The notes: generated by a model from the sequence alone, not told the origin. A stretch of 14,088 nucleotides of DNA from JAZDKP01 sp043802925 (GCA_043802925.1 JAZDKP010000298.1:1-14088); one strand, 5' to 3'. Positions 7,295 through 14,078 are shown, counted from the first letter of the stretch. A program made the numbers and translations.

Positions 7295-7887
7295 GCCTCA
7301 CCGGCCGGGGCCGTTTGGTTGATGTCGGCGCCGAGGATGAAAATGCAGGCCGCCACGCAGGTGGTCCAGAGCCCTTTTTTGTCGCCCGTGGCCGTGGCCG
7401 TGATGTTCTGCGTCTTGATGATGTTTTTTGGAAAGCGGTAGATGCCGCGCTTTTCGTCCCAGGCCTTGTCCACGTTGATGTCGAGGCCCATGGTGGAACC
7501 GAGCATTTCAGCGGCCAGGTCTTCGGCAAAGTCGCCCGCCTGCTTTCCGGTTTCGCCGAAGGAGTGGTGTTCGGAGAGGTAGCCGTATCGTGTGCGATCC
7601 ACGGGCCGGGCAATGCCCACGGACGCCGCGATGCGGCGCGCGGGTTCGTCGGTGGCCACGTCGCTCATGACGCAGAAAACGATTTGCCCGGGCTTGAGGT
7701 AGCGGAGCCCTTCGGTGCGGGAGATGAGCTGGGCTTTGGGTGGATAGATACTCGACACGCGCACGAGGTTGAAATCCTCAATCTGCGCGTTACGGAGCGC
7801 CATCTCGAAACTGGCGAGTTTGCGTTTGTGGACGCCGACCCCCCGGGTCAAAAACACTTTTTGAGCGATCAGTTGTTCTGGAATCAT
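7291..7887 (-). CDS. pdaD: Pyruvoyl-dependent arginine decarboxylase
   Basis: Cytoplasmic enzyme of 198 residues that should convert L-arginine to agmatine, the first step of one polyamine route. The family proenzyme self-cleaves between two serines and turns the second into the pyruvoyl cofactor. Here the site is VSSIYPP with S45-S46, giving a beta chain of about 45 residues and an alpha chain of about 150. N40, five residues before the site, and E106 in GYLSEHH match the asparagine and general-acid glutamate of the archaeal enzyme. Length and motifs are complete. Arginine is favoured over histidine or aspartate as substrate on overall family resemblance, so the substrate is inferred. The ATG is preceded by GGAG about 11 nt upstream, and by a leader containing two hairpins (separate entries). 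Its TGA overlaps the HIT start codon. Confidence 0.92.
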   Translation of the reverse strand: MIPEQLIAQKVFLTRGVGVHKRKLASFEMALRNAQIEDFNLVRVSSIYPPKAQLISRTEGLRYLKPGQIVFCVMSDVATDEPARRIAASVGIARPVDRTRYGYLSEHHSFGETGKQAGDFAEDLAAEMLGSTMGLDINVDKAWDEKRGIYRFPKNIIKTQNITATATGDKKGLWTTCVAACIFILGADINQTAPAGEA

Positions 7888-7929
7888 GGTGCTTTACACT
7901 CCAAAAAAGATGGAACGGCGCCTCTGTAT

Positions 7930-7966
7930 CGACAACATCTACGTGAAATACGTAGATAAGTTGCCG
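7930..7966 (-). promoter_or_regulatory. Stem-loop in the arginine decarboxylase leader
   Basis: A perfect inverted repeat, ATCTACGT (7937-7944) and ACGTAGAT (7950-7957), encloses a 5-nt loop. CAAC (7933-7936) pairs with GTTG (7960-7963) across a two-base bulge (7958-7959), and two more G-C pairs follow a mismatch. No U-run follows on either strand, so this is not an ordinary intrinsic terminator. It lies about 43-80 nt upstream of the decarboxylase ATG and could be a regulatory RNA hairpin or an operator. Confidence 0.5.
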
Positions 7967-7983
7967 ATTTACAGTCTCTTATT

Positions 7984-7999
7984 TTCGGCCTTGGCCGAA
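7984..7999 (-). promoter_or_regulatory. Second short hairpin in the decarboxylase leader
   Basis: TTCGGCC (7984-7990) and GGCCGAA (7993-7999) are perfect inverted repeats; allowing a 4-nt loop gives six G/C-rich pairs. There is no adjacent T-run in either direction, so terminator function is doubtful. It lies between the putative promoter at 8019-8048 and the longer hairpin at 7930-7966, and would be in the 5' untranslated RNA if that promoter is real. It could also help end the upstream lipoprotein transcript. Confidence 0.35.
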
Positions 8000-8018
8000 T
8001 TGTGGAACAGGCAATGAA

Positions 8019-8048
8019 AAAATATCATTGTACGAAAAAGGTTCACAA
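8019..8048 (-). promoter_or_regulatory. Candidate promoter for the decarboxylase-HIT-M23 operon
   Basis: On the minus strand, TTGTGA (8043-8048) is separated by 18 nt from TATTTT (8019-8024), a fair sigma-70-type match in an AT-rich gap. Transcription would start near 8012 and give a leader of about 125 nt holding both hairpins. The rest of 7888-8060 shows no other gene or element. Confidence 0.3.
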
Positions 8049-8060
8049 TAAAAAACACGT

Positions 8061-8825
8061 TTAATGGAAGAACTTTTCCGAAACCTTGTTCCCGTCGTTG
8101 TACAGCAGGTTTTTGAGCGGAGACGTGATCCCTGCCGGGAGCTTGAAGACCAGGGCCTGCGAGGTGTCGGTTTTTACGTCCACGAGTATCTTGTTGAATT
8201 TTGACGAGGGGTTGGCCTTGATGGTGTCGCCCGCGTCCGTGACCAGGAAGAAGCTTTCGGCCTTGACGTTGATGGGGCTCGCGGTCAGGTTCCAGAACGA
8301 GACCTCCAGTGCGGCGCCGGCCTTGTTGCGCTTGAGCTTGGGCACGCAGAGGTAGATGTCGTACTTGTCGATTTCGGGGTCCAGGTTTTCTGAAAAGCGC
8401 TCGTAGCCGGAATAGGTGTCCGTGAGTTGTCCGCGCAGTTTTTTCAGGTTTTCGGCCGCGGTCTTGTTTTCCGGGTCGTACTTGAGCGCGAGCAGGGTCT
8501 TGTACTCGGCAAAGACCAGGGGTTCCTTGGCTGCGGGGTCTTTTTTCCGTTGCGCGGCTGCGGCGTCATCCATCATCTGCTGGACTTCGGTGTTCAGGGT
8601 ATTCGCATACTTGCTCTTGAAGGTTCTGGACTTCTCCTTGGCCTCGGAGACCATGACCCCGAGTTTGGCGGCCTCCTCGAGCGTTTCGAGGGCGGTTTTC
8701 AGATCGTACTCGATCAGGTCCGCGAACTTGATGAGGAATTTGGAGTAGCCTTCGTTAATGTCCTTGCTGTTGAGCCCGGGGAGGTATTTCGCGAAATCTT
8801 CCCGCCAGAGGTTGATTTGTTCCAC
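8061..8825 (-). CDS. Surviving open frame of the interrupted lipoprotein
   Basis: This is the 254-residue part that could still be made after the amber codon. Its first usable in-frame start is GTG at 8823-8825, preceded by a chance GAGG 5 nt upstream. It contains the helical region and the C-terminal strand-rich domain but lacks the signal peptide and lipobox, so any product would stay in the cytoplasm. It is best read as part of the 8061-9134 gene rather than as an independent protein. Confidence 0.5.
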   Translation of the reverse strand: MEQINLWREDFAKYLPGLNSKDINEGYSKFLIKFADLIEYDLKTALETLEEAAKLGVMVSEAKEKSRTFKSKYANTLNTEVQQMMDDAAAAQRKKDPAAKEPLVFAEYKTLLALKYDPENKTAAENLKKLRGQLTDTYSGYERFSENLDPEIDKYDIYLCVPKLKRNKAGAALEVSFWNLTASPINVKAESFFLVTDAGDTIKANPSSKFNKILVDVKTDTSQALVFKLPAGITSPLKNLLYNDGNKVSEKFFH

Positions 8826-9134
8826 GTTGGCCTCTTCGGGGTTGGCCTGATAGCGGTCGACCTCACGGTTCAGCTTGCGTATCGTGAGACGAAGAATTTT
8901 TTCCTTGACAGAATTCGGGATGGGCTTGTTGGAAAGTTTGCAGTAATCCGCGGCCTCGAGGTATTTGAGATAGGCTTTTTTTTCGCGTTCTTCGCGGGCC
9001 TTGGGGTTCTAGGCCTTTTCCGCCATGGCCATGAAATTGTCGCCCATGCCTTCGGGCGTCTGCGAGCAGCCGGTCATGAGAAACAACAAAAGCGCGGCCA
9101 TCACGATGATTGTGCGGGCAAGCATTTTTTTCAT
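8061..9134 (-). pseudogene. Lipoprotein with C-terminal beta-sandwich, interrupted by in-frame TAG
   Basis: Translating from the ATG at 9132-9134, which has a strong GGAAGG 6 nt upstream, gives a signal peptide MKKMLARTIIVMAALLLFLM and lipobox MTGC (Cys-23). A TAG follows at codon 42 (9009-9011). The same frame then continues without a break for 315 codons, starting NPKAREEREKKAYLKYLEAA and running into the 254-residue open frame that ends at 8061. The intact protein would be 357 residues: lipid anchor, a helical region with TPR-like character (about 40-230), and a C-terminal domain of alternating strands (about 255-357, DKYDIYLCVPK, ALEVSFWNL, SFFLVTDAGD) resembling DUF4352-type beta-sandwiches. 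TAG ends three other genes in this window, so general TAG reassignment is unlikely. The function is unknown. It is the last gene after the FecR/CsgG gene, 75 nt downstream of it. Confidence 0.75.
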
Positions 9135-9209
9135 AGGGCACCTTCCGGGATAGGGGTTTGCAATGGGCTCATGGGTAAAATAATATCAGGCCTCCGTGAA
9201 TCCAAAGAA

Positions 9210-10430
9210 TTAATAGGCCAGCGGTTCCTTGAGCCGGGCCGTGATTTCCTTGAGCAGGCGTTGGATGGTTCGGCCCGCCACGCTGTTTGCAAAGGAGTCA
9301 TCCGAAAGGTCAAAGGGCCGATCCACCAGGTCTTTGTAGGTCTGGGAGGGGGATTCACGGTCCCGGATCATGTCCGAAACCGTGAAAGCCGTGAGTGTGC
9401 GGCGGTCCTGCGGGGAAATCAGCGTGAGTCGGAGGCTGAGTTTGCAGGTGAGTGCGCGGATTGTCTCGTTATTGCTGCCGGTCCGGATGTCTTCGCTGAA
9501 CAGGAAGGTGTCGACCACGCCGGTCAGGATGAGGCCGCGTTTGTTGCGCTGGCTCTTGAAAAAGGTGTCCGTGGCAACGGAGTCCGTGGCCTCCGCGGTG
9601 ACGCCGAGGCTCCGTTGGAGCGCATCCGCGATCATGGCCGGCAGCCCCTTTTCCGGGGCCCAGAGGCCGCCGTACTCCGATTTGTTTTGGAACCGGCAGA
9701 TCAGGATGCGATCGTCGCGGTCGCCCGACAGCACGGCCTTGATGCGTTCGTGCCGGACCGTTTCCGCCTTGATTTCCTTCCGGATGCGGCCCGAGTCGAT
9801 GGAATGGATCCAGCCGAGTGCGCGAAGATCGAGGCTGTCGAGGGGGTCGGACCGGTCGATTTCGCGGCCCATGTCCACGTAGATCTTTTTGCCCGCGCTG
9901 ACCGTGAGCGTCTTTTCAAACTGGAGGTGCTTGACGGACACGACGCCGGCCAGCACATAGACCGTGGTGAGGCCGTTTTCCGGATTGACGGTGAGCGCGA
10001 AGGCGGAGGTGCCGCGCGTCGTCACGCTGGCCTGCGGGGTCACGGCCTGGTGCTGGAAGGACTCGGCGCTGTCGTCCTCGGTGTGGAGGAAGGCGTTGCC
10101 GTAAAAGAGGGTGAGGTGGTTCAGGTGGATGCGGTCCGGGTCGTGGACGGCGGACTCGAGCCGGATAGCGGTCTGTTCGTTCTGGAAGAGGCCCAGTCCG
10201 CCGGGAAGCGCGAAGCGCGCAAAGGCGCGGGCGCCCGTGCGAAAGCGGTCGCTGTCCGCCACCCTGTCCAGGGAGTCCACGAAGGTCCAGGCTACGCTGC
10301 CGCGCGCGTTGCGTTCGAGCGGCCCCTTCATTTTAACGAGACGGCCGGCGGGTGCGGGTTTGCCGTCCCCAGCCGCCATGACAAGCACGGCCAACAGGCC
10401 CAGAAACAGGAGACGGGATGGATGTTTCAT
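9210..10430 (-). CDS. FecR-domain protein with C-terminal CsgG-like domain
   Basis: Exported protein of 406 residues. The signal peptide (MKHPSRLLFLGLLAVLVMAA) is followed by a FecR-type domain (about 30-200): DRFRTGARAFARFALPGGLG, then a second half with VTTRGTSAFALTV, VYVLAGVVSV and LTVSAGKKIYVD, which match the family's 'VRGT' and 'GxVxV...AGq' strands. From about 240 a CsgG-like domain follows: ILICRFQNKSEYG, LPAMIADALQRSL, GLILTGVVDTFLF, and a closing FANSVAGRTIQRLLKEI. The usual anti-sigma partner role of FecR is unlikely, as no sigma factor is adjacent and there is no internal membrane helix. A periplasmic scaffold or outer-membrane accessory role is inferred. A strong GGAGG lies 6 nt before the ATG, which is 12 nt after the previous gene's stop codon. 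Confidence 0.82.
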   Translation of the reverse strand: MKHPSRLLFLGLLAVLVMAAGDGKPAPAGRLVKMKGPLERNARGSVAWTFVDSLDRVADSDRFRTGARAFARFALPGGLGLFQNEQTAIRLESAVHDPDRIHLNHLTLFYGNAFLHTEDDSAESFQHQAVTPQASVTTRGTSAFALTVNPENGLTTVYVLAGVVSVKHLQFEKTLTVSAGKKIYVDMGREIDRSDPLDSLDLRALGWIHSIDSGRIRKEIKAETVRHERIKAVLSGDRDDRILICRFQNKSEYGGLWAPEKGLPAMIADALQRSLGVTAEATDSVATDTFFKSQRNKRGLILTGVVDTFLFSEDIRTGSNNETIRALTCKLSLRLTLISPQDRRTLTAFTVSDMIRDRESPSQTYKDLVDRPFDLSDDSFANSVAGRTIQRLLKEITARLKEPLAY

Positions 10431-10442
10431 GTCATTCCTCCG

Positions 10443-10994
10443 TTACGGTTCCGTGTTCCGGTGTTCGCTCCTATACAGCGCGGGCGCGGACCCATGGGCG
10501 CGGGTGTCAAAATCGAGCGTTCGGAGCAACGTTTCGTCATCCAGCGAAAGGTCCACGGACCAGTGGCCCGCGCCACCGCGCGGAATGGCGATGACGCTTG
10601 AGAGCGTGCCTTCCGTGACAGGCGGGGCGAGGGTTTCGGCCTGGAACAGCGTGTTTTCGTTGTACCAGGCGAAAAGAAAACGCGTGTGAACATTCTCCCG
10701 AAGCCGGTAGCGCACCCGGCAGGCGACCCGCTGCTCACGCTTGTCAGGGGAGAGGCCGAACCGGTCCGCGGCCGGCCAGCCGGGTTGCGAAGCATCGAGG
10801 GTGGCGGCTGAAAATTCGAGGAGCACCGGGCCCGGTACCGCGGATTCGGCCGCGGGAAGCGGGGGGGCGGATGTGCCGGCGCCGGGAAGGTTCCCGGAGG
10901 CGCGGCGTTCTTTCACGTCAAAGGCGAAAAGCAGGAGGAGGCAGATCAGGAGCAGGAAGGGAAAGAGCCGGAGGTTGCGCAGCTTAACCGTCAA
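10443..10994 (-). CDS. Membrane-anchored DUF2914-like protein
   Basis: Protein of 183 residues with a single N-terminal hydrophobic helix (about 10-27, FPFLLLICLLLLFAF) not followed by a lipobox, so probably an inner-membrane anchor. Next comes a Pro/Ala/Gly-rich stretch (about 33-58), then a strand-rich domain (about 85-168) with RFLFAWYNENTLFQAETL and GHWSVDLSLDDETLLRTLDF. The 'WY...', 'GxWxV' and 'dGxxLxxxxF' spacing recalls DUF2914, an assignment I hold at about even odds. The start is TTG (10992-10994): it gives the complete hydrophobic segment and has GGGGAG 6 nt upstream. It overlaps the end of lysA by 11 nt, so its translation is probably coupled to lysA. The function is unknown. Confidence 0.72.
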   Translation of the reverse strand: MTVKLRNLRLFPFLLLICLLLLFAFDVKERRASGNLPGAGTSAPPLPAAESAVPGPVLLEFSAATLDASQPGWPAADRFGLSPDKREQRVACRVRYRLRENVHTRFLFAWYNENTLFQAETLAPPVTEGTLSSVIAIPRGGAGHWSVDLSLDDETLLRTLDFDTRAHGSAPALYRSEHRNTEP

Positions 10995-12231
10995 GCCGTT
11001 CTCCCCGAATCAGGTCCGCGTGGGTTTCGCGGGTGCGGATGACAACGGCCCTGTCGCGATCCACCAGCACTTCGCAGGCGCGGGGCCGCGAATTGTAATT
11101 GGATGACATGGCAAAACCGTAGGCGCCGGCGCTCATCAGGGAAAGATAATCATTTTCCATGACCCCCGGCAGTTCGCGATCCTTGCCAAATATGTCCGAG
11201 GACTCGCAGATGGGGCCCACAACGTCGCAGACGGCCCGGTCGCCCTCGCGCGGTTCCACGGGCTGGATGTCGTGGAAGCTCCCGTAGAAGGCGGGCCGGA
11301 GGAGGTCGTTCATGCCCGCGTCCAAGATGAGAAAGCGCTTGACGTCGGTGGTCTTGGTATAGGTCACGCGCGTGACAAGGATGGCCGAATTGCCGGCAAT
11401 GTACCGTCCCGGTTCAACAATGAGCTTGAGTCCGGTGTCCCGTATGGCCGGGCCTATTTCCGCGGCGAGTTGCGCGGGGGTAAAGGGATTTTCGTCCTTA
11501 TACACGACGCCAAAACCGCCGCCCAGGTCGAGTTCCTCCAGCGCGATGCCATTTTTCCGGAGCTCGGCAATGAGCGGTAAGAGTTTCCGGAGCGCCGAGA
11601 GGTAGGGTTCGATCGAGAAGATGGGGGAGCCCAAATGCACGTCCACGCCCGCGACCTTGAGGTTGGGAAGGGCCGCGGCTTCGCGGTAATATTCCACGGC
11701 CTGCGAAATGTTCAGGCCGAACTTGTTTTCCTTTTTTCCCGTGGTGGTCTTGGCGTGCGTGTTGGCGTCCACGTCCGGGTTGATGCGGATGCCCACCCGC
11801 GCGGTCTGACCCCCGGCCTTGGCCAGGGAACTGATAGCGCGCATTTCCGCCATGGACTCCACGTTGAACAGGTGGATGCCGTTGTCGAGGGCATAGGTGA
11901 TTTCCTCCGCGGTTTTGCCCACTCCCGCGAATACGATTTTATCCGGGGTCATTCCCGCCTTAAGGCAGCGGAAGAGTTCGCCGCCCGAGACGATGTCCGC
12001 GCCCGCGCCCGCTTGGGCGAGGAGCTTTAGGATCGCGATGTTGGAATTGGACTTTACCGAGTAGCAGATAAGCGGGTCCAGACCGCTGAAGCCCTGCCGG
12101 AGTTCCTGAAAACGGTTGAGAAAGGCGGCCTTGCTGTAAATATAGAGGGGGGTGCCGTACTTTTCGGCCAGGCGCCGCACGGGAATGTCCTCACAGTGGA
12201 GAATATTGTTCTGATACTGGAATTCGTTCAT
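10984..12231 (-). CDS. lysA: Diaminopimelate decarboxylase
   Basis: Cytoplasmic PLP enzyme of 415 residues that decarboxylates meso-2,6-diaminopimelate to L-lysine, the last step of the DAP pathway. It is an alanine-racemase-like TIM barrel followed by a beta-domain. Seen: the PLP lysine K60 in CYSVKSNSN, H199 in DVHLGS, the phosphate-binding GGGFG (237-241), EPGRYI (273-278), C342-E-S in GPICESSDIFGKDR, which supplies the active-site cysteine from the partner subunit, and Y371 in GAYGFAMSSNYNSRPR. Length and motif order are normal. The ATG has only a weak ribosome binding site and lies 18 nt after the T-run of the rpsT terminator, leaving no room for a separate promoter unless it overlaps rpsT. 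The gene downstream overlaps its 3' end. Confidence 0.97.
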   Translation of the reverse strand: MNEFQYQNNILHCEDIPVRRLAEKYGTPLYIYSKAAFLNRFQELRQGFSGLDPLICYSVKSNSNIAILKLLAQAGAGADIVSGGELFRCLKAGMTPDKIVFAGVGKTAEEITYALDNGIHLFNVESMAEMRAISSLAKAGGQTARVGIRINPDVDANTHAKTTTGKKENKFGLNISQAVEYYREAAALPNLKVAGVDVHLGSPIFSIEPYLSALRKLLPLIAELRKNGIALEELDLGGGFGVVYKDENPFTPAQLAAEIGPAIRDTGLKLIVEPGRYIAGNSAILVTRVTYTKTTDVKRFLILDAGMNDLLRPAFYGSFHDIQPVEPREGDRAVCDVVGPICESSDIFGKDRELPGVMENDYLSLMSAGAYGFAMSSNYNSRPRACEVLVDRDRAVVIRTRETHADLIRGERLDG

Positions 12232-12249
12232 GGTCGTTGTCCGTTCATT

Positions 12250-12275
12250 AAAAAAAGCCCTGCAAGAGGGCTTTT
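12250..12275 (-). terminator. Intrinsic terminator of rpsT
   Basis: Arms AAAAGCCCT (12253-12261) and AGGGCTTTT (12267-12275) enclose a 5-nt loop. Read on the minus strand, the hairpin runs into seven consecutive Us (plus-strand A-run 12250-12256). It starts 33 nt past the rpsT stop codon. In the other direction there are only four Ts, so it is mainly a minus-strand terminator. Confidence 0.85.
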
Positions 12276-12308
12276 GAAAGGTTTACGAAAGCGTTGGATG
12301 TTGGTTCG

Positions 12309-12563
12309 TCAGGCGGCTTTCTTGCTGTTCACCTTTTGTGCCCTGGATTTGAGGCGCGCCGCTTTATTTTTGTGGATGATGTTTTTCCGGGCCAAGTGGT
12401 CAGCCAGCGTGCAGACCTCTTTACCGGCCGCGACCCTGGCGTCGCCCTCGGCAGCCGTGAATTTACGGACCACATTACGGAGCGCGCTCTTTTTTGCCTT
12501 GTTGCGAAGGCGCTGTTTTTCGTTTGTCAGCGCCCGCTTGATAGCTGATTTGTGGTGTGCCAA
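12309..12563 (-). CDS. rpsT: Small ribosomal subunit protein bS20
   Basis: Ribosomal protein bS20, 84 residues, a primary 16S rRNA binder that forms a three-helix bundle in the small subunit. The opening AHHKSAIKR and the run of basic residues through RLRNKAKKSALRNVVRKF match the family, as does the length. The start codon is TTG (12561-12563), preceded by an ideal AAAGGAG 6 nt upstream. There is no ATG alternative in frame that keeps the conserved MA(N/H)xKSA start. In Escherichia coli rpsT also begins with UUG, which takes part in autogenous translational control; the same may hold here. It has its own promoter (12603-12632) and terminator (12250-12275), so it is largely monocistronic, with possible read-through into lysA. 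Confidence 0.97.
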   Translation of the reverse strand: MAHHKSAIKRALTNEKQRLRNKAKKSALRNVVRKFTAAEGDARVAAGKEVCTLADHLARKNIIHKNKAARLKSRAQKVNSKKAA

Positions 12564-12602
12564 ATGAATCTCCTTTAATACTGAATCGTTTTTAAGACTT
12601 TA

Positions 12603-12632
12603 AATATATATGAAATGGATGAAATATGTCAA
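12603..12632 (-). promoter_or_regulatory. rpsT promoter (sigma-70 type)
   Basis: On the minus strand a perfect -35 TTGACA (12627-12632) is followed after 18 nt by TATATT (12603-12608), a 5/6 match to the -10 consensus. Transcription would start near 12596, giving a 5' untranslated region of about 33 nt that carries the AAAGGAG ribosome binding site at about 12570-12576. The remainder of 12564-12720 is AT-rich and shows no clear plus-strand promoter or gene. Confidence 0.75.
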
Positions 12633-12720
12633 TGCTGTGATTGTGGAGATCGCGGTGCGCGGATTTCACGTTTTTCTGGAGCCTCTATCTTTTAAAGTGT
12701 ATATTTACTATTTGGTTTTT

Positions 12721-13233
12721 ATGTCATTCAAACCCTTTGCGGCTCGTGCCGCCCTTGTAACCGCGCTGTTCGGCCTGCTTTCCTGCGTTTCTACGGTTCG
12801 TTATTCGACCGGCACAGACGCGGGAGGGGTGCCGAAAAACAGTTTCAATTATCTCGTCATCCCGCGCGGTCGTATCATGGACGTGGTCAACCGTTACAGC
12901 GGGGTGCCCTACCAATGGGGTGGCGAAAACCGTGAAGGCATGGACTGTTCGGGTTTCATCCGTACCGTATACCGGGAATGCGAGCGTATTGAGCTTCCCC
13001 ATAATTCACGGGAGATGACCCGGTTCGGCGTTCCCGTTCCCGTGGAAAACCTCGAAAGCGGCGATCTGGTTTTCTTCAAAATCAACAACTTCCGGGTCAA
13101 CCATGTGGGCATCTACCTCGGGGATGGAAAGTTCGCGCATGCCAGCTGGTACAGCGGAGTCACGGTCACGGATATGAATGACGCTTATTACCAGGGCAAG
13201 TTCGCTTATGCCCGGCGGCTCTATTTGGAATGA
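12721..13233 (+). CDS. NlpC/P60 family lipoprotein (cell-wall peptidase)
   Basis: Probable outer-membrane lipoprotein and peptidoglycan endopeptidase of 170 residues, of the group that cuts stem peptides (compare Spr/MepS). The signal peptide ends in lipobox LLSC with Cys-22. The NlpC/P60 domain spans about 48-170, with the triad visible: C76 in MDCSGFI, H128 in NHVGIYLGDG and H140 in KFAHAS. YSGVPYQWGGEN is the expected substrate-groove segment. It should therefore be catalytically active. The ATG at 12721 is chosen because the signal peptide begins there. The frame is open back to an ATG at 12610, but that extension is low-GC, has no signal character and would lie inside the rpsT promoter. 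No Shine-Dalgarno sequence is visible. Its TGA lies in an ATGA, 14 nt before the preferred pheA start. Confidence 0.93.
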   Translation: MSFKPFAARAALVTALFGLLSCVSTVRYSTGTDAGGVPKNSFNYLVIPRGRIMDVVNRYSGVPYQWGGENREGMDCSGFIRTVYRECERIELPHNSREMTRFGVPVPVENLESGDLVFFKINNFRVNHVGIYLGDGKFAHASWYSGVTVTDMNDAYYQGKFAYARRLYLE

Positions 13234-13247
13234 AAGGGACGGAAAAA

Positions 13248-14078
13248 ATGAAAACGATTGCCTTTCAGGGAGAACCCGGCGCATTCAGCGAGCTGGCCGC
13301 GTTTCGTTTTTTCAACGGAAAAGTTCGTCCGGCGCCCCGTGGCAAGTTTGAGGAGGTGTTTAAGGCCGTCCTTTCCGGAACCTGCGACTTTGGAATCGTC
13401 CCCATCGAAAACTCGCTTTCGGGCAGCATCCACGAAAACTACGACCTGCTGCTCAAGTACCCGGTCTGGATTTCCGGCGAGGTCAAGCTCCGCATCAGCC
13501 ACTGTCTCATCGCCAATCCAGGGGTCCGTCTCCGTGACGTCCGCAAGGTCTATTCCCACCCTGTGGCGCTGTCACAGTGCCGTGGCTTTCTTAAAAAACT
13601 TAAGAATGCGGAGCCGCTGGCATATTATGATACGGCCGGTTCGGTCAAGTTTGTGCGCGACAGCGGTCTTTTGGACAGCGCGGCCATTGCCAGCCAACAG
13701 GCCGCTGATGATTATGGAATGAACGTCCTTTCCAAGCGGGTCGAGGACAACGAAAAAAATTTCACCCGTTTCTTTATCCTGACCCGGAAGGCGGTGCGTC
13801 CCAAGGGCGACTGCAAGACTTCCGTGGTCTTTGCGCTTAAAAACATGCCGGGCGCATTATACAAGAGTCTGAGCGTCTTTGCCATCCAGGATATCGACCT
13901 GCATAAGATTGAGTCGCGGCCCATTCTGGGAAGCCCGTGGAAATACATCTTTTACCTGGATTTTGAGGGTGATATTTTCACGCGGAGCACGCGGCGAGCG
14001 GTGGAGCACTTGAAGGAGATCACCGCCTACCTGAAGATTTTGGGTTCCTACCGGGCCGGCCGTGAAATTCTGCCCTGA
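13248..14078 (+). CDS. pheA: Prephenate dehydratase
   Basis: Cytoplasmic enzyme of 276 residues that converts prephenate to phenylpyruvate in phenylalanine biosynthesis. It is monofunctional: no chorismate mutase domain precedes it. The PDT domain (1 to about 180) has the family opening MKTIAFQGEPGAFSELAA, the substrate-site block VPIENSLSGSIHENYDLL (51-68) and the catalytic T173-R174-F175 in NFTRFFIL. The C-terminal ACT domain (about 190-270) has the phenylalanine-binding GAL (202-204) and ESRP (222-225) motifs, so feedback inhibition by Phe is expected. The ATG at 13248 is preferred because it gives the family N-terminus and follows AGGGACGG. An ATG at 13230 (six residues longer) overlaps the NlpC/P60 stop codon as ATGA and would imply tight coupling. 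Either way the two genes are probably co-transcribed. Confidence 0.95.
   Translation: MKTIAFQGEPGAFSELAAFRFFNGKVRPAPRGKFEEVFKAVLSGTCDFGIVPIENSLSGSIHENYDLLLKYPVWISGEVKLRISHCLIANPGVRLRDVRKVYSHPVALSQCRGFLKKLKNAEPLAYYDTAGSVKFVRDSGLLDSAAIASQQAADDYGMNVLSKRVEDNEKNFTRFFILTRKAVRPKGDCKTSVVFALKNMPGALYKSLSVFAIQDIDLHKIESRPILGSPWKYIFYLDFEGDIFTRSTRRAVEHLKEITAYLKILGSYRAGREILP

Noticed and set aside
8061..9134. Programmed recoding (pyrrolysine or stop-codon reassignment) at the TAG.
   Set aside because: TAG ends other genes in this window (836-838, 842-844, 6069-6071), and nothing here suggests pyrrolysine use. A mutation or base error is simpler.
8863..9141. Separate 92-residue minus-strand open frame.
   Set aside because: It is in a different frame from the lipoprotein signal peptide, has no recognisable features and overlaps the better-supported interrupted gene.
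8427..10601. A 724-codon open frame on the plus strand.
   Set aside because: It lies antisense across the C-terminal lipoprotein and FecR/CsgG genes, which have proper starts, ribosome binding sites and recognisable domains. The translated product has no recognisable motif and is a by-product of GC-rich codon bias.
12610..12720. N-terminal extension of the NlpC/P60 protein from an ATG at 12610.
   Set aside because: It is AT-rich, has no ribosome binding site, overlaps the rpsT promoter and would bury the signal peptide and lipobox that begin at 12721.
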